NCBI GenBank assembly: GCA_900552195.1 | Contig: URYO01000008.1 | Span: forward strand, 1-16,275 | Origin: an uncultured Sutterella sp. | GTDB lineage: Bacteria > Pseudomonadota > Gammaproteobacteria > Burkholderiales > Burkholderiaceae_F | Direction of reading: 5' to 3' | DNA: 16,275 nucleotides | Shown here: positions 15,221 to 16,275 of the stretch, piece by piece | Layout: every line of letters starts with the position of its first letter | Position numbering within the stretch: position 1 is the first letter of the stretch | Notes under the pieces: model-generated | What the model was told of the DNA's origin: nothing | Database searches by the model: none | What the model saw: the letters and a program-made list of their open reading frames with translations, nothing else | Translations under genes and position numbers: made by a program

Positions 15221-16275
15221 ATGGATTTTGAGCTTTGGTACCTTATATTGGTTCCGCTTCTTTTCGCGGCCGGCTGGTTTGCCCGTTCATTCGACATCAA
15301 AGAAAATCAGACGATCGCCAACGAAAAAGACACGCTGTACAAAGGCGTGGACCTTCTTCTCAGCAATAAACAGGACCAGGCCATTGATGCCTTTATCAAT
15401 CTGGTCAAACTCGATCCGGATACGGTTGAAATGCATTTTTCTCTTGCGGGGCTTTTCCGCCGCCGCGGAGAATTTGACCGCGCAATCAAGATTCATAACG
15501 TCTTGGTTAACCGTGAAGATCTGCCGAAGAAGATTCGTTCCAGAGCCCTCTATGAATTGGGCGAAGACTACCTGAAGGCCGGTCTTTGGGATCGCGCCGA
15601 AGAGTGCTTCTTAAAGCTTTCTGACACCAGTGAGAGCTATAAAACGATTGCTCGCAAGGAACTTCTGCATATCTACGAAACGGAAAAAGAATGGCAGAAG
15701 GCCATTGACGAGGCCAACATTATTCAGCGTCAAAGCGGTGAAGATCAAAGCACGCGTATCGCACAGCTTTACTGCGAACTGACGCAGCAAAATCTCTACT
15801 TTAAGAATTTCAAGGGTGCGGCTGAAGCACTCGAAAAAGCCCTTAAAGTAGATCCCAACAATAAGCGCGCCCTGATTATCAAGGGCAAGATGCTCAAGGC
15901 AAAGGGCGACATCGACGGTGCCCTGGCGACATGGAAACAAGTCGGTCAGATTTCTCCTGTCTATGGAACGCTTGTTGTCGAACAGATTGCTTCTCTGCTT
16001 CTTGAAGCCGGACGCAAAGAAGAGGCCGTTAAATATTTGGAAGACTTGTTTAAGGACGGCTCTACCACCGATGAAGTCGATACCGCAGGTATTCTGCTCG
16101 GTAAAGCCGGCAGCTCTAAGGAAGCCATTACGCTGATCCAGGAACATCTGAAGACTCAGCCGACCTTGGTGGCCTTTTACCGTTTAATCGATCTGCGTTT
16201 GGCCAATGAGCCTGAAAACGAATCGCTAAAGCAGTTGCATGGTTTATTAAAGAATATGCTCAGTAAAGCGGTTCG
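15221..16275 (+). CDS. lapB: LapB (YciM) lipopolysaccharide assembly protein, 3' end outside the window
   Basis: The frame is open from the ATG at 15221 to the right edge (351 residues seen; about 390 expected). It begins MDFELWYLILVPLLFAAGWF, a single inner-membrane segment at about 4-20, then a series of TPR-like helical repeats (for example GVDLLLSNKQDQAIDAFINL, then LAGLFRRRGEFDRAI, and EALEKALKVDPNNKRALIIKG). The C-terminal zinc rubredoxin-like domain would lie beyond the edge. In E. coli LapB works with FtsH to control degradation of LpxC, setting the rate of lipopolysaccharide synthesis. AGG lies about seven bases before the start. In many betaproteobacteria a lapA gene lies between ihfB and lapB; here only 147 bases separate them and no lapA is present. 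Confidence 0.93.
   Translation, partial: MDFELWYLILVPLLFAAGWFARSFDIKENQTIANEKDTLYKGVDLLLSNKQDQAIDAFINLVKLDPDTVEMHFSLAGLFRRRGEFDRAIKIHNVLVNREDLPKKIRSRALYELGEDYLKAGLWDRAEECFLKLSDTSESYKTIARKELLHIYETEKEWQKAIDEANIIQRQSGEDQSTRIAQLYCELTQQNLYFKNFKGAAEALEKALKVDPNNKRALIIKGKMLKAKGDIDGALATWKQVGQISPVYGTLVVEQIASLLLEAGRKEEAVKYLEDLFKDGSTTDEVDTAGILLGKAGSSKEAITLIQEHLKTQPTLVAFYRLIDLRLANEPENESLKQLHGLLKNMLSKAV

Noticed and set aside
1..16275. tRNA, rRNA, CRISPR array, insertion sequence, attachment site or phage genes
   Set aside because: I saw no cloverleaf, regularly spaced repeats, transposase motifs or long terminal repeats in reading the window; the intergenic spaces are short and accounted for.

Overview
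This is a betaproteobacterial chromosome segment. The order gyrA-serC-pheA-hisC-tyrA-aroA-cmk-rpsA-ihfB-lapB is the aromatic and serine 'supraoperon' of Burkholderiales, and an OmpA-type gene, gph and an mtaD-type deaminase lie just upstream of gyrA, as in that order. The compact version, with no ubiG near gph/mtaD and no lapA before lapB, suggests a reduced gut lineage such as Sutterellaceae. That placement is an inference from gene content and order; no search was run.

Layout. (1) Bases 1-87 hold the tail of a plus-strand fragment resembling a CDP-alcohol phosphatidyltransferase (PssA) of Bacteroidetes type. It is cut inside its catalytic motif, where it meets a truncated minus-strand DUF748 gene; this looks like a chimeric or rearranged junction. 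(2) From 65 to 3817, reading leftward, lie a HigA-type antitoxin gene, mtaD, an OmpA-family gene with its terminator, gph, and the DUF748 gene. The antitoxin gene carries an in-frame amber codon, has no toxin partner, and has a cluster of CGATA/TATCG half-sites just upstream. (3) From 3965 to 15073, reading rightward, lies a tightly packed run: gyrA, serC, pheA, hisC, tyrA, aroA, cmk, rpsA, ihfB. Many neighbours overlap or nearly touch, and a strong intrinsic terminator closes the run. (4) lapB begins at 15221 behind its own probable promoter and runs off the right edge.

How the genes work together. aroA makes EPSP on the way to chorismate. The PheA chorismate mutase/prephenate dehydratase and the TyrA dehydrogenase split prephenate toward phenylalanine and tyrosine, and the HisC-type aminotransferase can transaminate the keto acids. 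SerC makes phosphoserine. cmk, rpsA and ihfB link the run to nucleotide supply, translation and nucleoid structure, and gyrA controls supercoiling.

Most of the window is ordinary housekeeping DNA. I see no new multi-gene system. The points that deserve a second look are the left-edge junction, the amber-interrupted orphan HigA and its operator, the GyrA quinolone-pocket residues and its extra termini, a codon-usage break inside mtaD, and the Shine-Dalgarno-less, AU-rich leader of rpsA. No intergenic stretch exceeds about 150 bases.
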